Shown piece after piece: positions 8,590 to 17,742 of a stretch of DNA of 64,000 bases. The stretch comes from Kibdelosporangium banguiense (lineage in GTDB: Bacteria > Actinomycetota > Actinomycetes > Mycobacteriales > Pseudonocardiaceae): positions 1,191,203-1,255,202 of the forward strand of contig NZ_JAGINW010000001.1 in assembly GCF_017876405.1 (NCBI RefSeq). Reading direction: 5' to 3'. The notes beneath the pieces were generated by a model. It had not been told where the DNA came from and searched no databases. It was given only the letters and a program-made list of their open reading frames with translations. How positions within the stretch are numbered: position 1 is the first letter of the stretch; every line of letters starts with the position of its first letter. The translations under genes and the position numbers were made by a program.

Positions 8590-9513
8590 TCACCGGGATC
8601 CAGCTGGTACCGACCGCATAGGCGGCCGGTCGGCGACGACGGTCTCCGTTGTGTCAGGCAGCCACTCTCCTGCGACCTGCACGAACTGCGTGAGACCTGT
8701 GGCCGAGGAGATGCCGCAGCGGCGCAGCATTGTGCCCAGGATCTGGGACGCCATCACACCTAGTTGCAACAGGTTGCGGTTGCGGTGCTTGCGCACACCC
8801 AGATTCACCTGCGCGATGGAAGGGAGGCCACGCTCCGCGCACGCGTCAAGCAGCAGGCCGATCTCAACGCCATATCCGGCCGCGAACGAGACCGACTCCA
8901 GGAAGTCACGAGTGCCCGCGTATTCGCCGCCAAGTGGTTGCACCAGACCAGAAAGCTCCGGCCGCAGAGCCGCCAGCAGCGGACGCGCCAGCAGTTCGGT
9001 GACCCGGCCGCCACCCGTGCCCACATCCTCGGTCTCCAGGCGCAACGGCCGCCGATAGAAGCCTTTGACCAGGTGCACGTCCTCAACCAGGAGCAACGGC
9101 CCCAACAAGGCAGGGACAAACCCCGGATCAGGGTCGACGAGATCAGCGTCGAGGAACACCACCAGGTCACCGGTTGTCGCGGCGAGCGAACGCCACAGCA
9201 CCTCACCCTTGCCAGGCAACGGTTCCAGCGACGGGACAACGTCCCCCCGCCGCACAACCCGAGCACCGGCCGCAGCAGCTACGACAGCCGTACGGTCCGT
9301 AGACCCCGAGTCCATCACGACGATCTCATCCACAAGCGGCCCGACCAAGGGCCGAACCGTACGGACGACATCACCCACCGTCGCCTCTTCGTTCAGCGCC
9401 GGTAACACCACACTGACAGTTCTACCCCGCTTGGCAGCGCACAGTTCCTCGACACTCCACTGTGGATCCTGCCAGGTACGGTCCTGGAACCACTCCTGCG
9501 CCAACGGGTTCAC
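8590..9513 (-). CDS. gpgS: Glucosyl-3-phosphoglycerate synthase
   Basis: 307 residues, a GT-A fold glycosyltransferase of family GT81. It transfers glucose from a sugar nucleotide to 3-phosphoglycerate, the first step towards methylglucose lipopolysaccharide or glucosylglycerate. Motifs seen: VVLPALNEEATVGDVV near residue 35, VMDSGSTDRT near residue 67, the metal-binding DADLVDPDP near residue 118, and VKGFYRR and GGEYAG further on. It begins with GTG at 9513, overlapping the folP2 stop in GTGA. The folP2-gpgS pair matches M. tuberculosis Rv1207-Rv1208. Confidence 0.93.
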   Translation of the reverse strand: MNPLAQEWFQDRTWQDPQWSVEELCAAKRGRTVSVVLPALNEEATVGDVVRTVRPLVGPLVDEIVVMDSGSTDRTAVVAAAAGARVVRRGDVVPSLEPLPGKGEVLWRSLAATTGDLVVFLDADLVDPDPGFVPALLGPLLLVEDVHLVKGFYRRPLRLETEDVGTGGGRVTELLARPLLAALRPELSGLVQPLGGEYAGTRDFLESVSFAAGYGVEIGLLLDACAERGLPSIAQVNLGVRKHRNRNLLQLGVMASQILGTMLRRCGISSATGLTQFVQVAGEWLPDTTETVVADRPPMRSVPAGSR

Positions 9514-10382
9514 GCGAGCGCACGCAGGACTCGGGCGGGCGGCCGGGTGCCCGCGATCGCGGCCACCATCTCGACCACCTTCCTCGTCTGACGCACCTGG
9601 TGCGCACGGAAGACCCGGGCGCCCGCCATGGCTGCCACGGATGTCGCCGCGAGTGTGCCGTCCAGGCGGTCGCTCAGTTCCACATCCAGGGTCTCACCGA
9701 TGAAGTCCTTGTTGGACACCGCCATCAGCACCGGCCAGCCGGTCGCGACCAGTTCGTCCATCCGCCGTAGCAGTTCCAGGCTGTGCCAGGTGTTCTTGCC
9801 GAAATCGTGGGTCGGGTCGATCAGCACGCCCTGCGTGGGTACCCCGAGCTCCACCATGCGGGTTGCGCGCTGCTCCAGTTCGGCTACGACCTCCGCAACG
9901 ACATCCTGATACTGCACACGATGCGGGTCCGTACGCGGCGGTGCGCCACCTGTGTGTGAGCACACGATGCCGACGCCGTACTCCGCAGCGACTTCGGCAA
10001 GCCGGGGGTCTGCGCCTGCCCACGTGTCGTTGAGCAAATCGGCTCCGGCGTCACATGCCGCGCGCCCGACTTCGTGCCGCCACGTGTCGACGCTGATCAC
10101 CAAGTCCGGGAATCGTTCACGGACAGCCGCCACAAACGGGACAACTCTGCGCAACTCCTCATCGGTGTCCACGGGCTCGCCGTGCGCTCCGGCCCGTACG
10201 CCGCCTATGTCCACGATGTCCGCACCGTCCGCAACCGCCATCCTGACGGCCGCCATCGCTGCCTCGTCACCGAACGTGGCGCCACGGTCGTAGAAGGAGT
10301 CCCTGGTGCGGTTGACGATCGCCATCACCAACGCGCGGTCCTGGGCCACCGCACGGGTACCGAACTGCAGGGAAGGTCGCAC
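9510..10382 (-). CDS. folP2: Dihydropteroate synthase homologue FolP2
   Basis: 290 residues with a TIM-barrel pterin-binding domain (ADIVDIGG, VISVDTWR, LLNDTWAG, LIDPTHDFGKNT, FRAHQVRQTRKV). The first signature loop reads NRTRDSFYDRG instead of the N-T-PDSF-D-G loop of true DHPS, which places it with actinobacterial FolP2. In mycobacteria FolP2 is reported not to replace FolP1, so folate synthesis activity should not be assumed. It is translationally coupled to gpgS, suggesting a role linked to that pathway. The GTG at 10382 is chosen as start. Confidence 0.88.
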   Translation of the reverse strand: MRPSLQFGTRAVAQDRALVMAIVNRTRDSFYDRGATFGDEAAMAAVRMAVADGADIVDIGGVRAGAHGEPVDTDEELRRVVPFVAAVRERFPDLVISVDTWRHEVGRAACDAGADLLNDTWAGADPRLAEVAAEYGVGIVCSHTGGAPPRTDPHRVQYQDVVAEVVAELEQRATRMVELGVPTQGVLIDPTHDFGKNTWHSLELLRRMDELVATGWPVLMAVSNKDFIGETLDVELSDRLDGTLAATSVAAMAGARVFRAHQVRQTRKVVEMVAAIAGTRPPARVLRALA

Positions 10383-10486
10383 GTCCTGATCGTGCCATGA
10401 CCGCCAGTGAAGTTACTTACGGCGACCACTGTTTTAACATTCCGGCGCCTAGAGTGGACCTTATCCCCCACCGCAGGAGGTCCCCT

Positions 10487-11155
10487 GTGCTCTATCGCGC
10501 GCTGCGTACCGTGCTGGCCTTCGTGGCGAAGGCCCTCTTCCGGCCGACTGTGGAAGGGCTGGAGAACTTCCCGGCCAAGGGCGCGGTGATCCTGGCGAGC
10601 AACCATCTCTCCGTCTTCGACAGCATCCTGATCCCGCTGGTCGTGCCGAGGCAGGTGAACTTCCTGGCCAAGGAGGAGTACTTCACCGGCCGTTCGCCGT
10701 ACAAGCGGCTGCGGACCGCGTTCATGCGCACGATCGGTCAGATCCCTGTGCAGCGCGGGCAGGCACGGGCGGGCGTCGCTGCGCTCGAGGTGGCAGGACA
10801 GGTGCTGGAAAACGGCGGGGCATTCGGTATCTACCCGGAGGGGACCCGGTCGCTGGACCTGCGGCTCTACCGCGGCCACACCGGGGTCGGCCAGCTCGCC
10901 CTCACCTCCGGAGCGCCCGTGCTCCCGATGGCGTTGATCGGCACCGACCGGATCCAGCCGCCTGGCCAGCGCTTCCCTCGCCCGCGGCGGGTGACCATCC
11001 GGATCGGCAAGCCGTTGGACTTCTCCCGCTACGACGGAATGGCCGCGTCGCCGGCGATCCGCCGGGCGGTCACCGACGAGATCATGTATTCGATCATGGA
11101 ACTGTCCGGCCAGGAATACGTGGACGTCTATCACAAGCGGCCGGAAGCGGCCTGA
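10487..11155 (+). CDS. 1-acyl-glycerol-3-phosphate acyltransferase (PlsC family)
   Basis: 222 residues from a GTG preceded by AGGAGG six bases upstream; the frame is open further upstream but has no ribosome site. The acyltransferase catalytic box is NHLSVFD (His40, Asp45), followed by FPEGTRS-type substrate box YPEGTRS (residues 116-122) and an N-terminal hydrophobic stretch. The family acylates lysophosphatidic acid at the membrane in phospholipid synthesis. It is divergent from folP2, with about 100 bp of shared upstream DNA. Confidence 0.92.
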   Translation: MLYRALRTVLAFVAKALFRPTVEGLENFPAKGAVILASNHLSVFDSILIPLVVPRQVNFLAKEEYFTGRSPYKRLRTAFMRTIGQIPVQRGQARAGVAALEVAGQVLENGGAFGIYPEGTRSLDLRLYRGHTGVGQLALTSGAPVLPMALIGTDRIQPPGQRFPRPRRVTIRIGKPLDFSRYDGMAASPAIRRAVTDEIMYSIMELSGQEYVDVYHKRPEAA

Positions 11156-11394
11156 TTAGACGATGCACTGAACTTTTCCCATAGCACAAACATCGGCGAA
11201 CAAACGCCACAAGATCCGATGAATCAGCCCTTGGTTTGACAGCTGAGAGTATCCGTCATTCGGTCCAATTGGCCCATCCTTAGCCCGATCGAGTGAAGTC
11301 ACTTGAAGGAGCTGCTAGCCTCAGGCTCACTGGAAGTAGGCCGGACAACAAATGGGGAGTTGTCCACCGCCACCAGGGGGATCCAGGGGGATGC

Positions 11395-12864
11395 ATGACC
11401 GAACACCTTGCAGAAGAGGCTGCCCGTAAACTTCCGCTGCGCGATTCCGACGAGATTCAGGGGGATATTCTCGCCGGTTTCCGCAAGGACCACGAGTCAG
11501 TCCTGCTGCTGCGTTTTCCACAGGACCCGGCGCCGGTCCGGCAATGGCTGCGCCGGTTGATTCCGCAGATCGCGACGACCCGCCAGATCGCCGCGTTCAA
11601 CGCGGAGTTCAGTGCCGCACGGCACAACCTGGCCGGAACCGATCCGGCCGGCCTGAGAGTGACCTGGGTGAATCTCAGCCTGACCTACGCCGGGCTGAAA
11701 TTCCTGATGGGCGCCGAACCATTCCCTGACCAGACGCCACCGGGGGTACAGGCATTTGTTCAGGGCGCGTCCCAGCGTGCGGGAATCAACGGTGACGAAG
11801 GGGACTCGACACCGGAGAACTGGCTGTTCGGCCGGGACGAACAGCCAGTGCACGCTGTGATCACCGTTGCCTCCGACGAGCAGGCTCTGCTCGAAGTACG
11901 GGCATCGGAACTGCGAGTGGCTGCTGCACGCGCAGGGCTGACGGTCGTCTTCGAGCAGACGGGCGCGACTCTGCCGGGCAACAGCAAGGGACACGAGCAT
12001 TTCGGGTTCAAGGACGGGGTGAGCCAGCCCGGCGTGGCCGGTTTCGACCGTCCGGACCCGAGCGACCCGGTGCACGTCGCCGGCAAGCCCGGGACCCGGA
12101 TCGTGCCCGCCGGCGAGTTCGTGCTGGGGCATCCCAAGCTGGAAGGGGAACCGTCCACGCTGCCGGAATGGACCCGCAACGGATCGTTCCAGGTGGTTCG
12201 CCGGCTCGCGCAGGATGTGCCGGCGTGGTGGGCGCAGGCCGGTGCCGTGCGTAGGCAGCTGGATCGCGAGGGGGTCGAGCTGCCGCCCGGCACCGGCACC
12301 GAATGGCTGGCCGCTCGCGCGGTGGGCCGATGGCGTTCCGGCGCGTCGGTGGCACACAACCCGAATGCCGAGCCGCCGGCCAAACCAGGCGCGCCGGACG
12401 ACAACATGATCAGTTACGTGGACGACCCGGAGGGGCACGTCACCCCGCATTTCGCCCACATCCGGAAGACCAATCCGCGCGATGGCCTTGGCAACGGCCA
12501 CAATCCCGCGGACGTCCGCCGGATCATCCGACGGGGAATCCCGTACGGGCAGCCTTTCGACCCGGCTGCCGGCGACGGTCACGGCCCGGATGCCGACCGC
12601 GGGCTCGTTTTCATCGCCTATATGTCCGACATTGATTTCCAGTTCGAGTTCCTGCAGCGGCGGTGGATCAACAATCCCGACTTCCGCCAGCAGGAAACCG
12701 GTCGCGACCCGGTGATCGGGCAGGACACCGACGTGAACCTCAAACTGGACACGCTGCCGGGCGGAAAGAAGCTCCACTTCGCGCAATTCGTTCGCACGGA
12801 AGGAACGATCTATGCTTTCGCGCCAGCGCTCAGCACGCTGCGTGGTCTCGCGCAGCGACCGTGA
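11395..12864 (+). CDS. DyP-type haem peroxidase
   Basis: 489 residues. The GxxDG-type motif FKDGVSQP sits at residues 205-212, with catalytic Asp207, and conserved downstream segments include PHFAHIRKTNPR (region of the proximal haem ligand) and RRGIPYG. The length fits the larger bacterial DyP class. No Tat or Sec signal is present, so it is cytoplasmic or encapsulated. The start is set at ATG 11395 after a GGGGG stretch; the upstream in-frame extension to 11293 shows no coding character. DyPs oxidise dyes and phenolics with hydrogen peroxide; the natural substrate is unknown. No EfeO/EfeU or encapsulin gene is adjacent. Confidence 0.9.
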   Translation: MTEHLAEEAARKLPLRDSDEIQGDILAGFRKDHESVLLLRFPQDPAPVRQWLRRLIPQIATTRQIAAFNAEFSAARHNLAGTDPAGLRVTWVNLSLTYAGLKFLMGAEPFPDQTPPGVQAFVQGASQRAGINGDEGDSTPENWLFGRDEQPVHAVITVASDEQALLEVRASELRVAAARAGLTVVFEQTGATLPGNSKGHEHFGFKDGVSQPGVAGFDRPDPSDPVHVAGKPGTRIVPAGEFVLGHPKLEGEPSTLPEWTRNGSFQVVRRLAQDVPAWWAQAGAVRRQLDREGVELPPGTGTEWLAARAVGRWRSGASVAHNPNAEPPAKPGAPDDNMISYVDDPEGHVTPHFAHIRKTNPRDGLGNGHNPADVRRIIRRGIPYGQPFDPAAGDGHGPDADRGLVFIAYMSDIDFQFEFLQRRWINNPDFRQQETGRDPVIGQDTDVNLKLDTLPGGKKLHFAQFVRTEGTIYAFAPALSTLRGLAQRP

Positions 12865-12881
12865 TATGTGATTGACGATAT

Positions 12882-12922
12882 GTGAGTGGCCGGCCCTAGC
12901 CGCAACCGGGCCGGCCACTCAC
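12882..12922. terminator. Bidirectional terminator between DyP and LOG genes
   Basis: Perfect 15-bp inverted repeat, GTGAGTGGCCGGCCC at 12882-12896 and its complement at 12908-12922, with an 11-base loop. It follows the DyP stop by 17 bases. Its right arm and loop also encode the last residues and stop of the convergent LOG gene, so the same bases serve as codons and terminator. Confidence 0.75.
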
Positions 12923-13453
12923 GAGTTCGAAGGAATCCAGCAGCGCGGCGGGGTCGGCGGATACCTGAATCAGTTTCCGGTAGTCCGTTTTCAGGAATCC
13001 CTCCGCGGCCATATGGTCGACCATCCGCAGTAACGGCTGGTAGAAGCCGTCCGTGTCGACCAGCCCGATCGGCTTGCTGTGCAGGCCGAGCTGGGCCCAC
13101 GTCCAGATCTCGAACAGCTCGTCGAGCGTGCCCGCGCCACCGGGCAACGCCAGGAATCCGTCCGCCAGCTCGGCCATCAGCGCCTTGCGCTCGTGCATGC
13201 TGCCGACCACGCGCAGCTCGCTCAGGCTCTGGTGGGCGATCTCCCGGTCGACCATGTCCGACGGGATCACGCCGATCACCTCGCCGCCCGCGGCCACGGC
13301 CGCGTCGGCGATCACGCCCATCGTCCCCACCGAGGCACCGCCGTAGACCAGTGCGATGCCACGTTGGGCCAGCAACCGGCCCAACGCCGCGGCGGCGGAC
13401 GCGTATCCGGGGGCACGGCCCGTCGCCGAGCCGCAGAACACGCAGATCCGCAC
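12896..13453 (-). CDS. LOG family protein (TIGR00730), Rv1205-like
   Basis: 185 residues with the LOG signatures GGASVGTMG (residues ~38-46), SMHERKALM (~104-112) and PGGAGTLDELFE (~123-134). LOG proteins remove ribose-5-phosphate from nucleoside monophosphates such as cytokinin riboside monophosphates; the homologue Rv1205 is reported to have this activity. It starts with GTG at 13453, sharing one base with the stop of a second LOG paralogue upstream, so the two are co-translated. Confidence 0.9.
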   Translation of the reverse strand: MRICVFCGSATGRAPGYASAAAALGRLLAQRGIALVYGGASVGTMGVIADAAVAAGGEVIGVIPSDMVDREIAHQSLSELRVVGSMHERKALMAELADGFLALPGGAGTLDELFEIWTWAQLGLHSKPIGLVDTDGFYQPLLRMVDHMAAEGFLKTDYRKLIQVSADPAALLDSFELVSGRPGCG

Positions 13454-14214
13454 TAGTGGACTTCCTCCCAGGCGCTGTAGGCGTCCTCCACGACCCGGAC
13501 CGCGTCGTCGATGTCGTCGGTCACGTGCACAAGTGCGATGTCCTTCTCGCCGACCTTGCCGCTCTTGTAGACGACGTCCTGCAGCCAGGCGTGCAGCCCG
13601 CCCCAGTACTCGCTGCCGAACAGCACGATCGGGAACTTGGTGACCTTCTTGGTCTGCACCAGCGTCAACGCCTCGAACAGCTCGTCGAGGGTGCCGAACC
13701 CGCCGGGCAGGCAGATGAACGCCTGCGCGTACTTGATGAACATCGTCTTGCGGACGAAGAAGTACCGGAAGTTCACGCCCAGGTCGACCCAGGGATTGAG
13801 GCCCTGTTCGAACGGCAGCTCGATGCCCAGCCCGATCGACAGCCCACCGGCCTCGGAGGCGCCGCGGTTGACCGCCTCCATGGCTCCCGGGCCACCGCCG
13901 GTGATCGCGGCGAATCCGGCCTCCGCCAGCGCGGCGCCGATCTTGCGGCCCAGCTCGTATTCGGGGTGGTCACGCTGGGTGCGCGCGGAACCGAACACGG
14001 TCACCGCACGCGGCACCTCGGCCAGCGCGCCGAAGCCCTCCACGAACTCGGCTTGAATCCGCATGACCCGCCACGGGTCGGTGTGCACCCAGTCAGAGGG
14101 CCCTCGCGAGTCGAGCAGGCGCTGGTCAGTGGTGGTCGATTCCTCGCTGCGACCCCGTCGCAGAGTCACCGGGCCCCGCTGCTTTTCCTTGGGGCGATCC
14201 TCGTTCGTCGTCAT
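13453..14214 (-). CDS. Second LOG family protein (TIGR00730)
   Basis: 253 residues: a ~60-residue charged N-terminal extension (KEKQRGPVTLRRGRSEES) precedes a LOG domain with AITGGGPGAMEAVNRGA near residue 100 and LPGGFGTLDELFEA near residue 165. This longer type is a separate LOG subfamily. It is the first gene of a two-gene operon with the shorter LOG gene and is divergent from the M4 protease gene. Whether both act on the same nucleotide is unknown. Confidence 0.88.
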   Translation of the reverse strand: MTTNEDRPKEKQRGPVTLRRGRSEESTTTDQRLLDSRGPSDWVHTDPWRVMRIQAEFVEGFGALAEVPRAVTVFGSARTQRDHPEYELGRKIGAALAEAGFAAITGGGPGAMEAVNRGASEAGGLSIGLGIELPFEQGLNPWVDLGVNFRYFFVRKTMFIKYAQAFICLPGGFGTLDELFEALTLVQTKKVTKFPIVLFGSEYWGGLHAWLQDVVYKSGKVGEKDIALVHVTDDIDDAVRVVEDAYSAWEEVH

Positions 14215-14346
14215 CGGCTCAAGTCTAGTTGTGCCGTTGCGGCCAGCCGGTGACCTGGCCGGAACGGCTTGGTGAAAAACGGTGAGCGGCTACCGACGAT
14301 CGGCCGTTGCCCGGCGGACTTGACGAGCTCTTTACTCATCGATGCG

Positions 14347-14360
14347 GTTATGCGCATAAC
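14347..14360. promoter_or_regulatory. 14-bp perfect palindrome upstream of M4 protease
   Basis: GTTATGCGCATAAC is a perfect 14-bp palindrome, 52 bp before the protease start, and downstream of a TTGACG -35-like hexamer at 14320-14325. Position and symmetry suggest a repressor or activator site for the secreted protease; the binding protein is unknown. Confidence 0.45.
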
Positions 14361-14412
14361 ACCGCCACTCCCCCTGCGAAGGGCGCTGAGACGCGCCCAA
14401 AAGGAGCATGCC

Positions 14413-16611
14413 TTGAGAAGAACACGAGGATTATCGGCGCTTGTCGCCTTAGCGCTGACGGTCCCGGTGACCGTCTCCCTGCCGCAAGCCCAGGCCGCGC
14501 CGACGGCCGATCCCGTCGCCCGTGCCACCGCAGCCGCTGACCAGGCCGCTGCCACCGGCCTCGATGCACTTGCCCGTGGCGCCGACGAATCCTTCAGCCG
14601 TGTCAGCACCACCGCTGGTGGCGCCGGGCTGTTCTACTCCTCCTACGAGCGGACCTACCGCGGCCTCAAGGTGGTCGGCGGCGACGCAGTCGTCGTGACC
14701 GACGGCCAGGGCCGCGTCCACGACACGACCGCTGCGGACACCGCGCCGCTCACAGTCGGCACAACCGCGAAGATCGACGCCGCTACGGCCGCGAACACCG
14801 CGCGCAGCAAGGTGTCCACTGTCAACTCCGTGGACACCCCCAAACTTGTCGTGCTCGCCGGCTCGTCACCGAAGCTGGCGTACGAGGTCGTGGTCTTGGG
14901 CCGTAACGGCACGACCCCCAGCAACCTGCATGTGTTCGTCGACGCCACGAACGGCTCAGTCGTGGAGAGCTACGACGACGTGAAAGCCGGCACCGGCGAT
15001 TCGTACTACAACGGCGACGTCAACCTCGACACCACGTCGTCCGGCGGCACGTTCAGCATGGCCGACCCCACGCGCAGTGGCGTCCTGTGTGGCCGGGACA
15101 GCAACAAGACCGTCTTCTCCGGTCCGGACGACAACTGGGGCAACGGATCCGGCACCGACCTGGAGACCGCCTGTGCCGACGCGCTCTACGCCGTGCAGCG
15201 CGAGTGGGACATGCTGCGCGACTGGCTGGGGCGCAACGGAATCGACGGCCAGGGCAAGGGTTTCCCGGCCTACGTCGGCCTGCCGGACGTCAACGCCTAC
15301 TGGACCGGCAGCTACACGCAGTTCGGCCGCACCCAGGACAGCCAGCGCCAGGTCACCCCGATGGACGTCGTCGGCCACGAGTTCGGCCACGCGATCTTCC
15401 AGACCACACCGGGCGGCTCCGGCGGCGGTGGCACCGAGAAGGGCGGCATGAACGAGTCCACCGGTGACATCTTCGGCGCGCTGACCGAGGCCTACGCCAA
15501 CAACCCGAACGACCCGGCCGACTTCGAGGTCGGCGAAGAGGTCAACCTCGTGGGCAACGGCCCGATCCGCTACATGTACCAGCCCAACCGGATCTCCGGT
15601 CACCCCAACTGCTGGTCGACCTCGCTGCCCGGCTCGGTGCACGCCGCCGCCGGCCCGCAGAACCACTGGTTCTACCTGTTGTCCGAGGGCAGCAACCCGG
15701 GTGGCGGCAAGCCTGCCAGCCCGACCTGCGACGGCAGCACGGTGACCGGGATCGGCATCCAGAAGGCCGGCAAGATCTTCTACAACGGCCTGCTGCAGAA
15801 GACGACCTCGTGGAACCACGCTGCCGCCCGCCGCGCCACCCTTCAGGCCGCGGTCAGCCTGTTCCCGGGCAGCTGCGCCGAATACAACGCCACCAAGGCC
15901 GCGTGGAACGCGATCAGCGTGCCCGTGCAGAGCGGCGAGGCCACCTGCACCCCGAACGGCGGCAACGACTTCTCCATCGCTCTGACGCCGGCGTCCGGTT
16001 CCGTACAGCCTGGTGGTTCCGCGTCCACAACCGTCGGCACGCAGATCACGGCCGGCAACGCGCAAACGGTCACCTTCAGCGCCAGCGGCCTGCCGTCGGG
16101 TGCTACGGCGACCTTCAACCCGGGTTCCGTGCAGTCCGGTGCTTCCTCGACGCTGGCCGTCGCCACAACGACGAGCACCCCAGCGGGCACCTACCAGGTG
16201 ACCGTGACCGGTGATGGCGCCGACGTCGACCACACCGCCCAGTTCACGTTGACCGTCGGCACGACGGGGACGCGTACGTTCACCAACGGCACGGACTTCC
16301 CAATCGCCGACCTGGCAACGGTTCGCAGCCCGGTCTCGTCGACCGCGACGGGTTCCGCCGTGTCACCGGTGAAACTGTCGGTGACCATCAACCACACCTG
16401 CGCCTACGACCTGCGTATTCAGCTCGTCGGCCCAAGTGGACGGACCTACACCGCCAAGCAGTCCGGTACCGGTGGCTGCAGCCAGTTCGGCACCAAGACC
16501 TACGACGTCCCTGTGACCACTGAGAACGCTTCAGGCACATGGACGCTGGTCGTCACAGACGCCTACAGCGTCGACACCGGCACGCTCGACACCTGGACCA
16601 TCACGGTCTGA
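14413..16611 (+). CDS. Secreted M4 (thermolysin-like) metalloprotease with P domain
   Basis: 732 residues from a TTG with AAGGAG seven bases upstream. Domains in order: Sec signal peptide (1-29), FTP/PepSY-like propeptide (~60-195), M4 catalytic domain with zinc motif HEFGH at 322-326 and third ligand Glu348 in GGMNESTGD, an Ig-like stretch (~515-610), and a C-terminal proprotein-convertase P domain (~625-732). The enzyme is exported, folds with the help of its propeptide and degrades extracellular protein. An ATG-CCT-TGA triplet series overlaps the ribosome-binding spacer and the TTG start. Upstream is a perfect 14-bp palindrome. Confidence 0.93.
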   Translation: MRRTRGLSALVALALTVPVTVSLPQAQAAPTADPVARATAAADQAAATGLDALARGADESFSRVSTTAGGAGLFYSSYERTYRGLKVVGGDAVVVTDGQGRVHDTTAADTAPLTVGTTAKIDAATAANTARSKVSTVNSVDTPKLVVLAGSSPKLAYEVVVLGRNGTTPSNLHVFVDATNGSVVESYDDVKAGTGDSYYNGDVNLDTTSSGGTFSMADPTRSGVLCGRDSNKTVFSGPDDNWGNGSGTDLETACADALYAVQREWDMLRDWLGRNGIDGQGKGFPAYVGLPDVNAYWTGSYTQFGRTQDSQRQVTPMDVVGHEFGHAIFQTTPGGSGGGGTEKGGMNESTGDIFGALTEAYANNPNDPADFEVGEEVNLVGNGPIRYMYQPNRISGHPNCWSTSLPGSVHAAAGPQNHWFYLLSEGSNPGGGKPASPTCDGSTVTGIGIQKAGKIFYNGLLQKTTSWNHAAARRATLQAAVSLFPGSCAEYNATKAAWNAISVPVQSGEATCTPNGGNDFSIALTPASGSVQPGGSASTTVGTQITAGNAQTVTFSASGLPSGATATFNPGSVQSGASSTLAVATTTSTPAGTYQVTVTGDGADVDHTAQFTLTVGTTGTRTFTNGTDFPIADLATVRSPVSSTATGSAVSPVKLSVTINHTCAYDLRIQLVGPSGRTYTAKQSGTGGCSQFGTKTYDVPVTTENASGTWTLVVTDAYSVDTGTLDTWTITV

Positions 16612-16619
16612 CAGCCGAC

Positions 16620-16646
16620 GGGTGGGTCGCTACGCGCGGCCCACCC
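16620..16646. terminator. Hairpin between M4 protease and dapE
   Basis: GGGTGGG at 16620-16626 pairs with CCCACCC at 16640-16646, a few bases after the protease stop. The right arm encodes the last residues of the convergent dapE, so it again serves as both coding sequence and terminator stem. Confidence 0.55.
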
Positions 16647-17697
16647 ACTCGGTCAGAACCCTTGCACAGTCCCGGATCTGCTGAACGTAGACGTGTTCTT
16701 CCTTGGTGTGCGCCAAAGTCGGGTCGCCCGGGCCGAAGTTCACCGCGGGCATCCCGAGCGCGGCGAACCTCGCCACGTCCGTCCAGCCCAGCTTCGCCAC
16801 CGGCGCTCCCCCGGCTGCCTGGACGAGCTCTTTCGCCGCCGGGGCCTGCAATCCCGGCAACGCCCCCGCAGCGATGTCCGTGACTGTGACGTCGAAACCG
16901 TCGAACACTTCCCGCAGATGCTTCTCGGCCTGCTCGGGATTGCGGTCCGGCGCGAAGCGGTGGTTCACGGTGAGGACTGCCGCGTCCGGCACGACATTGC
17001 CCGCCACACCACCTTGGATCTTCACGGCCTGCAAGCCTTCGCGGTACGTGCAGCCGTCGATGTCCACAATCCTCGGTTCGTACGCTTCAAGCCTTCGCAG
17101 AGCTTCGCCAAGCGCGTGGATCGCGTTCACGCCCATCCAGGCCCTGGCCGTGTGCGCGCGCTTGCCTTGGGTACGGATCTCGATGCGCATCGTGCCCTGG
17201 CAGCCGGCTTCGATCACGCCGTTGGACGGCTCACACACCACCGCGATGTCACCGCGCAGCCACTCCGGCAGGTCCCTCTCGATCCGGCCGAGGCCGTTGC
17301 GTGCGGCTTCGATCTCTTCACAGTCGTAGAAGACGAACGTGAGGTCGTGCCGTGGATCGGTCACGGTCGCTGCCAGGTGCAGCATGACCGCGTCACCGCT
17401 TTTCATGTCGACCGTTCCGCAACCGTGCAGGATGTCGCCTTCCCTCCGGGACGGGAGGTTGTCGTTGATGGGGACCGTGTCGAGGTGACCGGCGAAGACC
17501 ACCCGCTGCGGCCGGCCGAAATTCGTCCTGGCCAGCACCGCGTTACCCGATCGGGCGACTTCGAGATGGCCGAGCCCGCGCAGGGCCCGCTCGACCGCGC
17601 CGGCCAGTTCGGCCTCGTTCTCCGAGACACTCGGAACATCGACCAGGGCAACGGTCAGATCGATCGGGTCGGCACTCAGATCCAGTTCAACGGTCAC
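16630..17697 (-). CDS. dapE: Succinyl-diaminopimelate desuccinylase
   Basis: 355 residues. An M20 metallohydrolase that makes LL-diaminopimelate from N-succinyl-LL-DAP in the lysine and cell-wall pathway. Metal and catalytic residues are seen: His71 and Asp73 in AGHLDTVP, Asp98 in GTVDMKSGD, the Glu pair 127/128 in FYDCEEIE, and the C-terminal LAHTKEEHV. The GTG at 17697 gives [11 protein letters not shown]. It is divergent from dapD with only 45 bp between starts, as in mycobacteria (Rv1201c/Rv1202). Confidence 0.95.
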   Translation of the reverse strand: MTVELDLSADPIDLTVALVDVPSVSENEAELAGAVERALRGLGHLEVARSGNAVLARTNFGRPQRVVFAGHLDTVPINDNLPSRREGDILHGCGTVDMKSGDAVMLHLAATVTDPRHDLTFVFYDCEEIEAARNGLGRIERDLPEWLRGDIAVVCEPSNGVIEAGCQGTMRIEIRTQGKRAHTARAWMGVNAIHALGEALRRLEAYEPRIVDIDGCTYREGLQAVKIQGGVAGNVVPDAAVLTVNHRFAPDRNPEQAEKHLREVFDGFDVTVTDIAAGALPGLQAPAAKELVQAAGGAPVAKLGWTDVARFAALGMPAVNFGPGDPTLAHTKEEHVYVQQIRDCARVLTEWVGRA

Positions 17698-17742
17698 GAC
17701 CCAGCACGCTACATCTGCCTGCGGGTTGGTTACCGTTGGCGC

